Assembly (NCBI GenBank): GCA_963576735.1
Contig: OY755178.1
Coordinates: 9,982,001-10,046,000, forward strand
Origin: Bedellia somnulentella
Lineage: Eukaryota; Arthropoda; Insecta; Lepidoptera; Bedelliidae
DNA: 64,000 nt
Direction: 5' to 3'
The first letter of the stretch is position 1; every line of letters starts with the position of its first letter. The notes under the pieces were generated by a model. The model saw nothing but the letters and a program-made list of their open reading frames with translations. It made no database searches and was not told the origin of the DNA. Both the position numbers and the translations under genes were made by a program. Below are positions 23,577-34,712 of this stretch, piece after piece.

Positions 23577-23853
23577 TCTAGTGCTTTAATTTTTTTTCAT
23601 ATAACTATGTAAATTTTAAAGCAAAATCAGCAGTTTTTATATCTTTATTTTATATATTATATCTCTCTAGCTTCTGGTAAACCATATGTGAGACGACCTT
23701 AATTCGAGTGGTATCGTCGGTAACGCTGACATTGTAAATTTGGCTTCATTGCTAATTCCGCTCCTGATGTAACCTAAATCTAGATCATAATTGCCCTTTG
23801 TGCACCCTTCACTGAATATAAGTGCAGTGGGTACTGCAATTAACTTAACTCGC

Positions 23854-23904
23854 ACCATTATTTCACATTAGGGCAGGCAGAGAATATTGATTGATTGCCA
23901 CTTT
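23854..23904 (-). repeat. RTE LINE 3' end scrap
   Basis: accattatttcacattaggg then aggcagagaatattgattga match the last 50 bases of the LINE; it abuts a headless B copy. Confidence 0.55.
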
Positions 23905-24192
23905 TTAATTTGTCTTTTCTAAGAATACGTGACTCATTCATCATGGTTGTTAACGGTGCGGGAAAACATCGTAAGGAAACGCACATAGCTGAGTAGTACT
24001 TAGTCATGTGATAGTGTCTTCGTACCAAAAACGGCGACAGGCCTGCACCCTATCCCGTGAGAACACTGTCCAAGTAAAACTTAGGTACTCTAAATACCAA
24101 TTGAGAATGTCACGTGATGTTCAGAAATAATAGTACCTCTGCCAACTCTTTCGGAGATATACGGCGTTAGCGTTTGAGTGTGAGTTCAACTC
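23905..24192 (+). repeat. Family B SINE, head missing
   Basis: From tttgtcttttctaagaatac to cggcgttagcgtttgagtgt. GTTTGAG tail subtype; body variant with a caattgagaatgtcacgtga stretch. Confidence 0.82.
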
Positions 24193-24705
24193 ATGTTTTA
24201 CTAAACATTGCTTGAAATATAGTCACCCGAAATTCATAGAACAATCTTTTAGCGTATTTATGTGCTATGCAGAGCGACTATCAAATTCTTATAAAAAAAA
24301 AACTGTTACATAACAAAGTGTAACTTAATCACGTAGTTTTCTTTTCGTTGTATGCCTATACAAAAACCTAGATATGTGACTTATAGATCACGATAAAACA
24401 CTTCAACTAAATATATTTATTCAGTTAAGTCACTAGTCACATAGTTTAAAGAAATAAATTGAATTAAATGATCTGCGAACCATACTACGCATGTACATAA
24501 GCAATGCTGTGCTATAGTAACTATAATATAATATATATATATATATATAATAGCTATTAAATACTTCTATTTAATGTTCACTACATATTTTATCAACGAA
24601 GTGCATAGCTTCTACAACTTTCATATTCGAAATGAATATATTAAATTAGATTGTTATGATTAATGCACAATATGCCAAAAACCAATATGTCAAAATTATA
24701 TATAC
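24193..24705. other. AT-rich interval with (TA)n
   Basis: A run of TA repeats lies at about 24521-24551. No gene or recognised element. Confidence 0.5.
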
Positions 24706-24872
24706 ATACATATACTTACGGCCATAAATTACAAAAAGGGGTAGCCAGAGATTTTGGAGCTATAAACACCCCAGCCTCCTCTGGAAGTCGATAGGAGACA
24801 AGATGGTTAAGATGAAGTATCGTTGGTGATGGGTCTCCAACCGCATCGCCCAAAGACCACTTAAAAAAGCAA
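24706..24872 (-). repeat. Family A, 5'-truncated
   Basis: cataaattacaaaaaggggt to gcatcgcccaaagaccactt. Subtype with gataggagacaagatggt, shared with 63.2 kb. Confidence 0.82.
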
Positions 24873-25245
24873 AAAATATAGTTTTAATGTCATACCTATA
24901 TTATTATTATGCCACAATTAATTATGACACAGATAAATGAGGCAAGAAATATTATTTCAACTGAAGGTTCTCCCTGATGAAATGTATTAATTAAAAACCT
25001 AAAGCCAAACAGAAAAAAAAAACCAAAACAACTGTTTAATTTGTATCTGTCACACAAACTACATTTAGAGTTTAGAATGCGAACCAAATTTTTAAAAGTT
25101 CCAGAGTTGTTGAAATGGTTCTGTCGTTCCGGCGTGTCTGGAGTTAAGACTTTCCGGGCTCCTGGTAATTGTATCGGGATTTACGGTAGCGGAGCTTTTA
25201 TGCTGTTTTGTAAAACTATGTTTCACATTATCTAAATGTTAGTTT
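24873..25245. other. Interval without recognised gene
   Basis: Two overlapping 63-64 codon frames on opposite strands show no domain. Confidence 0.35.
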
Positions 25246-25421
25246 CTATTGGAACTTACTTATACTTATACTCACGCCCATTATTCCCATTGGGGTAGGC
25301 AGATACTATCGATCGCCACTTAGTACGATCTTGACAAACCTCTCTTGCTTCCCTTACATTCATTATTCTTCTCATACATGCTCTTTTATTCTTCTCACTT
25401 CGGACCCCGCCTATTGGAACT
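25246..25421 (-). mobile_element. RTE LINE 3' end with 11-bp target-site duplication
   Basis: ctattggaact at 25246-25256 and 25411-25421 flanks a 154-bp, strongly 5'-truncated RTE copy ending in the shared terminal block (ccattggggtaggcagatac on the + strand). A clean example of target-primed insertion. Confidence 0.92.
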
Positions 25422-25689
25422 AAAATGAATAAATGTTTTTGATTTAGTTTTAATTTTTCAAAGTTCGCACACAAGTTCAAATATCAACAAATATTAGATA
25501 TTGTTAAAAAATAAAAGTACTATGAAGATATCACACAACACAAAAAGCTAGCATTTATTTGTGTTTCTTCAGTTATGGAAACAATTGCGAACTGGCTCAA
25601 ATTGTTGTTTGCAAAAGTTTAGTAGTACCTGTTTATATTTCCCTTCAATTTCTTTTTGAGGTAAAAAGAAAAAACAAGTCACCTTTACT

Positions 25690-25913
25690 AACTACCCGTG
25701 CGTGATCGTAAGAGGCGACTAAGGGTACAGGGGCTTATTAAGTGATTTTTGGGCGATGTGGTTGGAGACCCGTCACTAAAAACATTTATTATTACCATCT
25801 TTTCCCCAATCAACTTCCAAAAGTGGCTGAGGAATTTTTCATTTCAAAGCTCTGGCTACCCCATTAAGGGATTTATAGCCGTGAGTATATGTATGTATGT
25901 ATGTATGTAACCA
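25690..25913 (+). mobile_element. Family A, near full length
   Basis: From ctacccgtgcgtgatcgtaa to a long (TATG)n tail. Nearly identical subtype to 29.96 kb (cagggg versus aagg) with gatgtggttggagacccgtc. Confidence 0.88.
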
Positions 25914-26007
25914 TCAATGTTTTCTTGAATATCACAATTTCAGTCTCAAGTTTTTCTCCTTAAAAAAACAAATTATTAACAATTTATTTATCCATGTATA
26001 TATATTG

Positions 26008-26115
26008 ATACTCACAGCTATTAGTGCAAAAAAGGGGTAGTCAGATTAGGTAGTCAGTTCTTACGCCAGCATTCATTAGAAAACCCCTAAACTCAAATCA
26101 TCTCTTACAATAGTC
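26008..26115 (-). repeat. Family A, diverged scrap
   Basis: gatactcacagctattagtg and aaaaaaggggtagtcagatt only. Confidence 0.5.
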
Positions 26116-26835
26116 TTAACATTTACTAAAACATTTATAATTTATAAAATTGAATATATATAGATATCGCATGACGTCACAGTTTTTCCTGAAACTGACT
26201 TCATCACAGCTTGCTGACGTTTTCCGCTTCGACGAATACTTGCTATCTTGATTGAAAGCCTCAATGAGGAGGCCTATCGTTCGCATTTCACCAAATGAAG
26301 TGGGACACGGAGGGTTATTTTCATGACGACTCTAACTGCTATTCACTTTGTTAATGGTCTCCCGAAACATCTTTCGTCGAGATTTCGTTGATGAGTTGAG
26401 AATTTCGGACGAATTTCGTTTTGTGTCTGCAAATTTGTTTAACATTGTTTTCAGTTGTAGGAAAAGTGGAACAAGGTTTTTCAGTGTGAGAACATGGACT
26501 TAAATCAAAAACGTTTAAGTCGTATGGATCCAATGACGCTTATGACTCATTTCATTTGTTAAATACACCTACGAATAAAAATAAATTTGTGATATTCTGA
26601 AAGAACTATATCCAGACACCGGCGGTCTCCACCTACTTTGCTACCTATCTTCAACACTGTCTTAGTTGTCGATGGCAGACTTTAGCGGCTATTACCTTTA
26701 TAACGATTTATCAATAGTCGGCAACGACGACGCGACGGCTTGAAGCACCTTTCGAAACAATGAATTCTTTTAATTTCCGGTCATTTTTAGGTTACAGGTT
26801 ACTCTACCTGTAACCTAATAATATATACGTATATA
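26116..26835. other. Interval without recognised gene; one hairpin
   Basis: A 12-bp perfect stem (taggttacaggt / acctgtaaccta, 6-base loop) lies at 26788-26817. A 60-codon minus-strand frame at 26351-26533 has no recognised domain. Confidence 0.45.
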
Positions 26836-27443
26836 TGAGAACACACACACAAATCAAGTTAGCCCCAAACTAAGTAAGACTTGTATTATGTGATATTAAC
26901 TCGACTATATATTTTAATAACATAACATAACATAAACGTTCACGCCGTTTATCCCCGAAGGGGTTGGCAGAGGTACCAATACTCCTGAACTCACATGGCA
27001 AGCGCCATCTAGTTTCCAGAGATGGTACCCACGTTTTGCTTAGACAGTGTACTCACGTGATAGGGGGCAGGCCTATCGCCGTTTTGTACGAATACACTGT
27101 CACATGACTAAGTACAACTCAGCCATGTGGGTTTCCTCACGATGTTTTCCCTCACCGTTAGCAACCATGATAAATTAACCACACATATGACTTTAGAAAA
27201 GACAAATTGGTGTAGGCCCTTCCCAGGATTGGAACTCACGCCCTTCTGTTTTTCGGGCGGGTGTTCTACCCACTGGACTATCATGTCGCTTAATATAATA
27301 TTATATAATATACATATAAATAACACCCAAGACTAAGAGACAATAATTTATGCTCATCATATAAATGTTGCCCTCAGCGCAGCGGGGATCGAACCCGCAA
27401 CCTCCGCACCGAGAAGCTATCCACTCGGCCACAGCTGTCGTCA
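26836..27443 (-). mobile_element. Family E SINE split by family B
   Basis: Head at 27373-27443 holds box B (gggttcgatccccgctgcg on the minus strand) and a box A-like tggccgagtggata. The 3' part at 26836-26917 (aatcaagttagccccaaact on +) matches the 48.9 kb copy. The B copy at 26918-27292 lies between them. Confidence 0.8.
26918..27292 (-). mobile_element. Family B SINE, full length, inside family E
   Basis: Tail (TTATG)n side on the left; tRNA-like head at the right (box B complement ccaggattggaactc at 27223-27237). Same body subtype as 20.95 kb. Possible ttaata duplication at the two joins. Frames on both strands through it are incidental. Confidence 0.9.
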
Positions 27444-28130
27444 CCGTAAATATATGGTAATGAAATTCCATAATTATTACTTGTGATCAAAAAATAATGT
27501 ATATATTATATATATTAAATAATAGAGAAAACGTTGATATTGGGTCCATATTGGCTCACATAAAATTCCAAATCATATTTTGTCGTCTTACTAACGACTT
27601 GTGTTCATAATAATCACTCTTTATAATACTATATTTCATATTTTATTTATTCATACATTTTTAATACTACCAAAGGAATTCATAACAGTTAGTGATCATA
27701 ATTATTTTATTAATACCGTTACAACCAAGAATCTTTTTAAAACTATAATTTTTTTCAAGATCTTTTTTCTTCATAACATTCAATGGTCATATTGTTTTTA
27801 TTAATAATATTGTTACTACGATGAACGCAAATAGGCATGAATCATGCATTTAAGGTGCTCGCTCGTTGTGTACATAGTCTAACCTAACTGAACCTAACCA
27901 AATGTGACCTAACTTTTCTTTGCCTGCGACCCACCCAAGCAGGAGGCGCCACCCCCCTGCACCCCCTTTACATGCAACCAAGCATGCAAGCATGCAAACA
28001 AGCAAGCAAATATAGATAAAAACATATATAATTGATATATTTTTTTTACTATTTGGCTAAAACACATTTATGAATATTATATTTATTTATTGAAATGATT
28101 ATACTGTCGGTCATAAGTATAAACAAATAT
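27444..28130. other. Interval without recognised gene
   Basis: Contains degenerate ccta-type words (ctaacctaactgaacctaac, about 27881) and a small atgcaagc-type repeat at 27972-28008. No gene. Confidence 0.4.
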
Positions 28131-28468
28131 TTTAAATCTTTTTGTTCATGAAAACCTCATGTGGGGATTATTACTAATAAACAAAGAATAAATAAAGGAA
28201 AGAAAAATTTCGACACAGGCGGGAATCGAACCCGCGACCTCGGGTATACGCCCCGACGCTCTGCCAATCGAGCCACCGTGTCAATGGCTGCCAGCGCGAA
28301 ATTCTTCTATCCTTTATTTCTTTTACACGTTTAAGTAGTGTTTGCGTTTCCTACCTCCGAATTTTAACTAATTCGGAAGGCCATTTGTCCATTTTTTCAG
28401 ATAGAATGCAAATGTTGAAAACGCCTAACTATCACATAATTTAAATCTTTTTGTTCATGAAAACCTCC
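28131..28468 (-). repeat. Family C unit (1.1 units) with tRNA-like sequence
   Basis: tttaaatctttttgttcatg begins at 28131 and again at 28440, a period of 309, so this is a little more than one unit of the array seen at 61.6-62.4 kb. The tRNA-like part is at 28212-28281 (minus). Confidence 0.85.
28212..28281 (-). tRNA. tRNA-like sequence, probable pseudogene or SINE head
   Basis: A cloverleaf can be drawn: acceptor GACACGG/CTGTGTC (one G-U), D stem GCTC/GAGC, anticodon stem TCGGG/CCCGA, loop GCGTATA, T arm with GCGGGTTCGATTCCCGC. Position 33 is C instead of the nearly invariant T, the formal anticodon would be GTA but the sequence does not resemble tRNA-Tyr, and no intron is present. Box A and box B are good, and a T5 run follows five bases after the 3' end, fitting pol III termination. 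I take it as a tRNA-derived repeat rather than a working tRNA. Confidence 0.5.
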
Positions 28469-28754
28469 TTCCTAAAACGGCCTTCCGAATCAGTTAAAAT
28501 TAGTGATTTCGTTTAATCTTGTGCTTTAAAAGTATGTGTTAATATTCTTAAAAGTCCAATTTCATTAGACAAACAGTTAGTGGTAGACCGACGCGTCGTC
28601 GCCTATCTGGCTCAGTTGCAAATTGGATGCAAACCCTAGTTTAGCCACGTTGAATGAGCATCTAAAAATACGCTGCTCTTTTTGATATAAATTCAACACT
28701 AACTTAATATACTTGTATTACTATATACTATATATACTACCGTTGAGGTATATA

Positions 28755-28905
28755 CACAATAAAATCACGGCTATGAATAATCTAAAGGGGTTTCTAGAAT
28801 TTCAGAATTTGAAATTCCTTAGCCACTTTTCGAAGTTGAGTCGAATAGTGACAACATTGGTAAAATAAAGGATGATAGGTGATTAGTCTTCAAATTACAC
28901 CATTA
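28755..28905 (-). repeat. Family A, diverged
   Basis: tcacggctatgaataatcta, ttccttagccacttttcgaa and gtaaaataaaggatgatagg are preserved; the 5' half is lost. Confidence 0.72.
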
Positions 28906-29335
28906 TTCTTATAATATTAATTATAATAATAGATGTTAGTAACTATTGTACTACAACTGGCTGGAAAAGTTTTCTTTAAGTAACAAATTTACTTATATCC
29001 AAGAACACAACAACTTAAATATGATCATATAGAATTTTATTTCTTTTTCAGGTATTCAAATTAGTCTAAAAACTATAACCCAACTACGTAAAAATAAGTT
29101 TTAAGAGGAAACAAGAAAGAAATTTAGTTGAGTCTCGTTTTTAATATTGGTCTAGTATAATGGGTGTAACAGATTCACATACAGCTGGAACTGACTGCTA
29201 TAGACTGCTAAATCCCTAATTTCCCTTCCATTTGAATTTGCCGGAGTTGACTAAAATTAATAGAAGGAAGGATGAAGAGTCTGTCTGTTTAAAACAAGTA
29301 GCTAAGACACGCCAATCAATACTACACACAAAAAA
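28906..29335. other. Interval without recognised gene
   Basis: No supported feature. Confidence 0.35.
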
Positions 29336-29499
29336 AGATTTTACTACATAACATAACATAAACGTTCACGCCGTTTATCCCCGAAGGGTTGGCAGAGGTA
29401 CCAATACTTCTGAACTCACATGGCTGCGCCATCTAGTGTCCAGAGAAGGTACCCACGTTTTGCTTAGGCAGTGAGACGTTTTGCTTAGATTTTACTACA
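29336..29499 (-). mobile_element. Family B SINE, 5'-truncated, 13-bp target-site duplication
   Basis: agattttactaca at 29336-29348 and 29487-29499 flanks 138 bp of the B 3' end. The duplication and truncation together show LINE-type target-primed insertion. Confidence 0.93.
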
Positions 29500-29716
29500 A
29501 TTCATGATAAAGAAATGCTACGTTATTATATTAAAGTAAAAAATTAACAATAGCTTAGACACACGATTTAAAATGAAATTCAAGTGTCGGATGTACTCCA
29601 AATAAATCCTTTGACGTCCTACTCGGCACGGGCCCAAACACGTACACAATTTACTTAGCCGCGCATTGCTCTTGCCTTTTCAGGCTCATATCGTGATTTG
29701 AATACATTTGACAGAG

Positions 29717-30257
29717 GCCTAGTACGAGCGCTATATTATCGTCATGGTATCTGTTAGGATAAAAAAACATATGTTTATTCGTTGCTGCAAATTAACTTAA
29801 TACTACGGATACAAACACATAAAAAATGATTAAAAGAACACAAAAAAAATAACATAAAAATCTTAAAATACAAAAATATAAATAAAAAAATAATATGCAC
29901 AGCAACGAATAGGAATGTGACTCAGTATTTCGTTATGAGATGACAGTATACAATACTACTACATTTCTAACCGTGGTTGATCGTAAGAGGCGACTAAGGG
30001 TAAAGGCTTATTAAGTTATTTTTGGGCGATGTGGTTGGAGACCCGTCACCAAAAACATTTATTATTACCATCTTTTCCCCAATCAACTTCCAAAAGTGGC
30101 TGAGGAATTTTTCATTCCAAAGCTCTGGCTACCCCGTTAAGGGATTTATAGCCGTGTGTATATGTATGTATGTATGTAGTATACAATACTAAGTAAGTGC
30201 GGAAGATATGGCTGTTTTATAAGAAAGATATCTAGTCAAAAGGTCGTTCGTACTGGC
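29717..30257 (+). mobile_element. Family F MITE with two internal insertions
   Basis: Ends ggcctagtacgagcgctata (29717) and cgttcgtactggc (30245-30257). Interrupted by about 165 bp of A-rich unknown DNA (29760-29925) and by family A at 29959-30177. The A-rich insert starts with gtttattcgttgctg and ends with cagcaacgaata, an inverted pair. Confidence 0.72.
29945..30191 (+). mobile_element. Family A with 14-bp target-site duplication inside family F
   Basis: agtatacaatacta at 29945-29958 and 30178-30191. The duplicated site is a conserved F sequence, so this A insertion postdates the F copy. Element starts ctacatttctaaccgtggtt, missing about 40 bases of the full 5' end. Confidence 0.93.
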
Positions 30258-30489
30258 TATGCTGATACTTTTCAAATATATTATGATTGTCGTATGGTGC
30301 GCGCGCCTGAGGTAAAAGTCGTGGCTAAACTAATATCTAATTTAGGTAAGTGATTTCTGCCGTTTCTGCTTACATCTTTCGTGTGAGTAAATGGAATTGA
30401 AGTTTCCGATGCCAAGGTTCTAACTGTATGAGGTATATTTATGAAATATATTTCATAAATTTTGGTAAATAGAATGAGGGTAATAGTTT

Positions 30490-30540
30490 ACATGCATATT
30501 CTCACAATATTTGGTCCCATTGGGGTAGGCTGACACTATT
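30490..30540 (-). repeat. RTE LINE 3' end scrap
   Basis: attctcacaatatttggtcc and cattggggtaggctgacact match the terminal block only. Confidence 0.6.
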
Positions 30541-30892
30541 TCAGGCTTTAAGAGATAACACCGCCAATGCAATATATACAATAATTAAATGTTTATATCA
30601 TTTTTTAATTTTGATGAAACAAAGAGTTTCCTATTGATTTCAATCAATCCTTACTAAAATGTTTTTTCATTAAAATATGTGTGTATTAAAAATATCGTTT
30701 AGAATATATGATCCTTCTTCTTCCTGTGTACTTCTTTATCTTTAAGAAATGTTACTCTAACTGCAAGTTTCTAAAATAAATTTATCAAATTATAATTGCA
30801 TATTCTTGTACGGACACAGTGCCCAGTTATAGTAATAAACCAAGTATAATCTAAACTGGTATCTAAGAATATCTAACTTATTTTTATTCAAC
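30541..30892. other. Interval without recognised gene
   Basis: No supported feature. Confidence 0.35.
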
Positions 30893-31860
30893 CAGGAAAA
30901 AGAGACCAGATCCAGATCGTACACAACGGCTTATACAGAGAGTGCAAAATGCGTGTATCAGATTTTGTTACGACATTGCCCCTATTTTAAATCAAAATAA
31001 GATATTGAATTTAGAATCAAGGCGTAAATTACACTTGGCCACTCTTTTGTTTGCAATCATCAAACGAGGAAGCCCACTTTACTCAAATGAAAAACTGGTT
31101 TGGTCAAAAAATTTGAGTCATTACACTACTCGTGGATGTGCTACATTACTTATCACACCTCGCCATCGCACTACAGCATTTCGGGGTAGTTAGTTTTCGT
31201 TTTGCTGCCACGAAATGCTGGAATGATTTACCCCCTCCCTTAAAAAAGTTAAGCTCTTTGTCATCATTTAGGTTGAAAATGAAAGCATTCTTACAACTCA
31301 ATCAATAACTTTTATCCCATCACAACATTCACACACACCATACAATTAATATTTATCAAACATATATGTGTAGGAGGTGTATTTATATTATATATATTTT
31401 TTCCTTCTTACTTATTTTATTTTTATATAATTTAGATATATTTATAAACACAAAATATTTAGTTTCTTAAGAGAAGCAGTATATTTGTTTGTAATTATTT
31501 ATGAGGTTATACCGTATGAAAGTAGTTATATATTATATACTAAATTCATTAATTTAAAAAGAATATTAAAAAAAAAAAAATTTCTTTGTGTATGTTTGTT
31601 AGTTTTTTTTCTTTTTGTTGTTTAATTATTTTTGTTTGTTTAACTTATTTATATTAAGTTGTAATATTAGTTTTAGTTATGGCGCTAACTGAAAACCAGC
31701 GTATGGGAAATTCATCAACCAAGTTGTTTGACTTTCTCATACACATGCTGAGTTGGTGCCTTTTTGGTGCATTTTTTTTTTATTGTTGTAAATTTACTCT
31801 GTATTTTATTATTGTGTGCCAAATAAATAATTTTTCTTCTTCTTCTTTCTTCTTCTTCTA
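30893..31860 (+). pseudogene. LINE RT C-terminus and 3' UTR (Jockey/CR1-type)
   Basis: Reads PDPDRTQRLIQRVQNACIRF at 30908-30967 and continues to RHRTTAFRGS, then a stop; a frame change near 31185-31192 gives SFRFAATKCWNDLPPPLKKL and ...FLQLNQ before the true stop at about 31306. These are the final residues of a LINE ORF2. The 3' UTR ends at gtgtgccaaataaataattt followed by a TTC-rich run (31830-31860). 5'-truncated and frameshifted. Confidence 0.82.
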
Positions 31861-32280
31861 GACCCTTCAAAAAGATTACCTGAGCTCCCATTCAAAGGTA
31901 ATAAATAATGAAACATTTCAATCAAACTTAATAAATTACAATGTGTGAATTCGAAGAGCTTAGATATTTTTCTCAAATATGAGTAGGTTTCAATGTGTTC
32001 CGTCAGAATAATGGTTCTTTTTATTTATCATTGAGACAAACAAGCATGAAAAACGACATCCATTTTCATGTTAATAATTTACCTTTTTCTCTAAAAACAA
32101 TGAATACTAAACAAACAAAATACCGAAAGAAAACGGAAATGAATAATTCGTGTATATACTCAACAGTAGAACTCTCCCTGAATATTTATTACCACTTCTT
32201 GATGCTAACACAAGACAGAGTTGCCGATTTTGCGAATCCTAGGGGAGCGTGTCGAATCATTTAATAACGCAAACATTTTG
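31861..32280. other. Interval upstream of candidate exon
   Basis: No repeat family recognised; an 89-codon frame at 31995-32264 has no domain. Confidence 0.35.
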
Positions 32281-32565
32281 TTGAAGTGAAGTAAGTTGCC
32301 TGAGGCGAGCTGGCTATGTTAACGAACTACCATTATACGGTGCCTTCGTGTCACTGTGTGAAGGTTTCCACACTCTCGACCGAGTTATGAGGGTTGTTTG
32401 GGAAAACTGTGTAAAAGAAGCGCGGAAAATCCGGCAGTAGCTACCCGCACGTAGCTAAGGCAGGTCGCACCCCCGCCGCTCCCGTTTTCACGCGAGCCTA
32501 CAGAGATCGCGAGCCGATACTAACCAGTCGAAACCACTTTGTCACTTCGCTGAACAATAACGCTG
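32281..32565 (+). promoter_or_regulatory. Possible 5' UTR / promoter region
   Basis: Markedly GC- and CpG-richer than its surroundings (cgcacccccgccgctcccgt near 32466) and free of recognised repeats. It runs into the start codons at 32566 and 32584. No TATA box or initiator could be fixed. Confidence 0.3.
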
Positions 32566-32623
32566 ATGGAAATTGTGACAAACATGGAAGTGAACGTTTT
32601 ACTTGTGATCAGTGGACCGAAAA
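32566..32623 (+). CDS. Candidate first coding exon (partial gene)
   Basis: Two in-frame start codons: 32566 and 32584. The second sits in GACAAACATGG, a good insect start context. Reading from 32584 gives MEVNVLLVISGPK, then two overlapping donor-like GTGAGT motifs at 32624 and 32628; unspliced translation stops at once (SE, stop). The hydrophobic VLLVI could be the beginning of a signal peptide. No downstream exon was found in this window, so the gene would continue beyond a long intron. This is the only place where start context, CpG-rich leader and donor coincide. Product unknown; it may still be chance. Confidence 0.35.
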
Positions 32624-32639
32624 GTGAGTGAGTAAATAA

Positions 32640-33377
32640 AAGTTGTGTACGTTTCAAAAGAAAAGTTTAAAGTTCATTATGAGGTTTTTAAATAAATTAT
32701 CATGTTGGTGATTTAGACTTTGGAATGGTCGCTAAATGTAAGTGACTACTAAACTTATATCCGTTAATTCTCATTAGTTGCCTAATGACTAAATCTTATA
32801 ATTAACATTAGGCCAGTGACTACAAGTTACGTATTCTAGCCTGTGTATTCTAGCCTGTTTCAGTAGGACATTATTACCCACTCTACTAATGACTACTTAA
32901 ATTAAAATAATGGGTACACATACTCACATATCACACATTGAATTCTAATTATTTTCGTTCGATACAAAGAACTGACTTACTTTTTAATAATCACATTTCG
33001 ATATTGATTGAATTTCATGTGTAATGTGTATGTTGCTAAACACCCATACCCAATATCCTTTACGATCTTTTTAGTTATACCCAATTCTATTAAACAATTA
33101 CTTTGTATATCCTCAAGGGGTGGCAAAGATACAAACCAGCCAGATGGATATTTTTCACGTTGTTGTTATAAATTAACCACAAGTATAATTAGTGCACTAG
33201 GTGCGATGGTCTTCCATTGGTCATATCTTCCGAATGAGTAAGATTGCGATTGGTCATATCTTAAGAAAGTGGCTTTCTCCGAAGAAGAAGAAGAAGTTAC
33301 TTTAAGAAAAGTATTGCTAAGAAACAATTAACTTTACTCTAAATATACTGGTGGTTGAAATGTTCGTTGTTTGTATG
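32640..33377. other. Interval after candidate exon
   Basis: No acceptor or second exon recognised. A 15-base repeat (gattggtcatatctt-like) occurs near 33219 and 33249, and (gaa)n near 33281-33295. Confidence 0.35.
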
Positions 33378-33590
33378 CTGCTTCAACACCCCATTCATCC
33401 CATGGGTGTCGTAAGGGGCGACTAAGGGGATTATTGGTGATGGGCCTCGTTGGAGACCCATCACCAGCGATACTGTATTTTTAGTATCATGTCCCATATC
33501 AACTTTCCAATGTGGCTGCGCGGGTTCTAGCTCGAAAGCTCTGACTACCCTATTTTGGCATTTATGGCGAGGCCATGAGTGTCTGAGTGT
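33378..33590 (+). repeat. Family A, old diverged copy
   Basis: ccccattcatcccatgggtg, gttggagacccatcaccagc and ctctgactaccctattttgg keep the order; tail decayed to gtgtgtatgtc. Tail to tail with the next copy. Confidence 0.75.
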
Positions 33591-33634
33591 ACGTCTTTGT
33601 GTATGTCTTTCCTAATGCAAAAAACTTAGTTCTG

Positions 33635-33835
33635 GTTCTTAGGAATCAACAATGCTGCAGCCACTTTTTAAATATTTGACGAGAAAAGGTAACCAGATTC
33701 AGGATTGCTGGTGATATGCGTCCAACCTTATCACCCTAAAATCTCATAAAAAACACCGTTTTTATTCGCCTCGTACGACACGCACGGGTACAAATGGGAG
33801 AACGTTATTCTAAATCTAAACCAATACTACACTAA
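33635..33835 (-). repeat. Family A, old diverged copy
   Basis: gctgcagccactttttaaat, aacaccgtttttattcgcct and acgcacgggtacaaatggga are recognisable on +. Tail missing. Confidence 0.7.
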
Positions 33836-34073
33836 ACTAAACTGTCAGTGAGATAGTGTGTATCATGATGTTTATAGCCTTTTAACTAAAACCTGAAATA
33901 TCGAATGGTTTTTATTTATTTGCATAGATAATCAATAAAGTAGAAACGATTTGTATGATAAATTGATATTTAAGCAATGAATAAGCAAAAAGGTCCATGG
34001 CACCGAAAATGTATCATTATTCAGCAGTTTTGTAACTCTAATACTCATTGAAACTAAAGACTCATCCAAAATC

Positions 34074-34281
34074 ATACATACATACATACTTATTCTCACG
34101 TCTATAAATCCCTAGATGGGGTAGCCAGAGCTAAGGAATTAGAAATTCCTCAGCCACTTTTGGAAAGTTAAGTGGGGAAAAGATGGTAAAATAAAGGTTG
34201 TTGGTGATGGGTCTCCAACCGCATCGCCCAAAAATCCCTTAAAAGCCCCAATACCGTTAGTCGCCTCTTACATACACCCAC
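34074..34281 (-). mobile_element. Family A, 5'-truncated
   Basis: (CATA)n then tataaatccctagatggggt through to gtcgcctcttacatacaccc, ending at 34281. Little diverged. Confidence 0.9.
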
Positions 34282-34354
34282 CCACCAAAAAATACTAGAA
34301 TAATATCCATTACATTTAAAACTACCGTAATTTGCGTTATATTTATTACCAGGA

Positions 34355-34712
34355 ACAACCGTGATAGCTCAGCGGGTGGAACACCGCTTATCGTGCAGAT
34401 GATGATGAGGGTTCAAATCCCGGGCCTGGTATACAACAATTTGTCTTTCCTGAAGTCATTCCTGTTGTTTATTTGTCATGGTTGTTAACGATGAGGGAAA
34501 CATCACAAGGAAACCCACATGGCTGAGTTGTACTTAGTCATGTGACGGTGTATTCGTACAAAACAGCGATAAGCCCCCTATAGTGAGTACAATGTCCAAC
34601 CAAAACGTGGGTACTCGGAACACTAGGTGACAATGGCACCTGATATTTAAAAGTAATAGTACCTCTGGCAATCCCTTCGGGGATATACAGCCTGAATGTT
34701 TGAGTTTGAGTT
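34355..34712 (+). mobile_element. Family B SINE, full length, GTTTGA tail
   Basis: Box A-like tgatagctcagcgggtgg at 34361 and box B gttcaaatcccgg at 34410. The tail is gtttgagtttgagtt rather than TTATG. Confidence 0.9.

Noticed and set aside
27881..27915. Telomere-like (CCTAA)n
   Set aside because: Only a few degenerate words, no true tandem array.
28212..28281. Functional tRNA-Tyr(GTA)
   Set aside because: Position 33 is not T, sequence unlike tRNA-Tyr, and the same unit is repeated as a mobile or tandem repeat.
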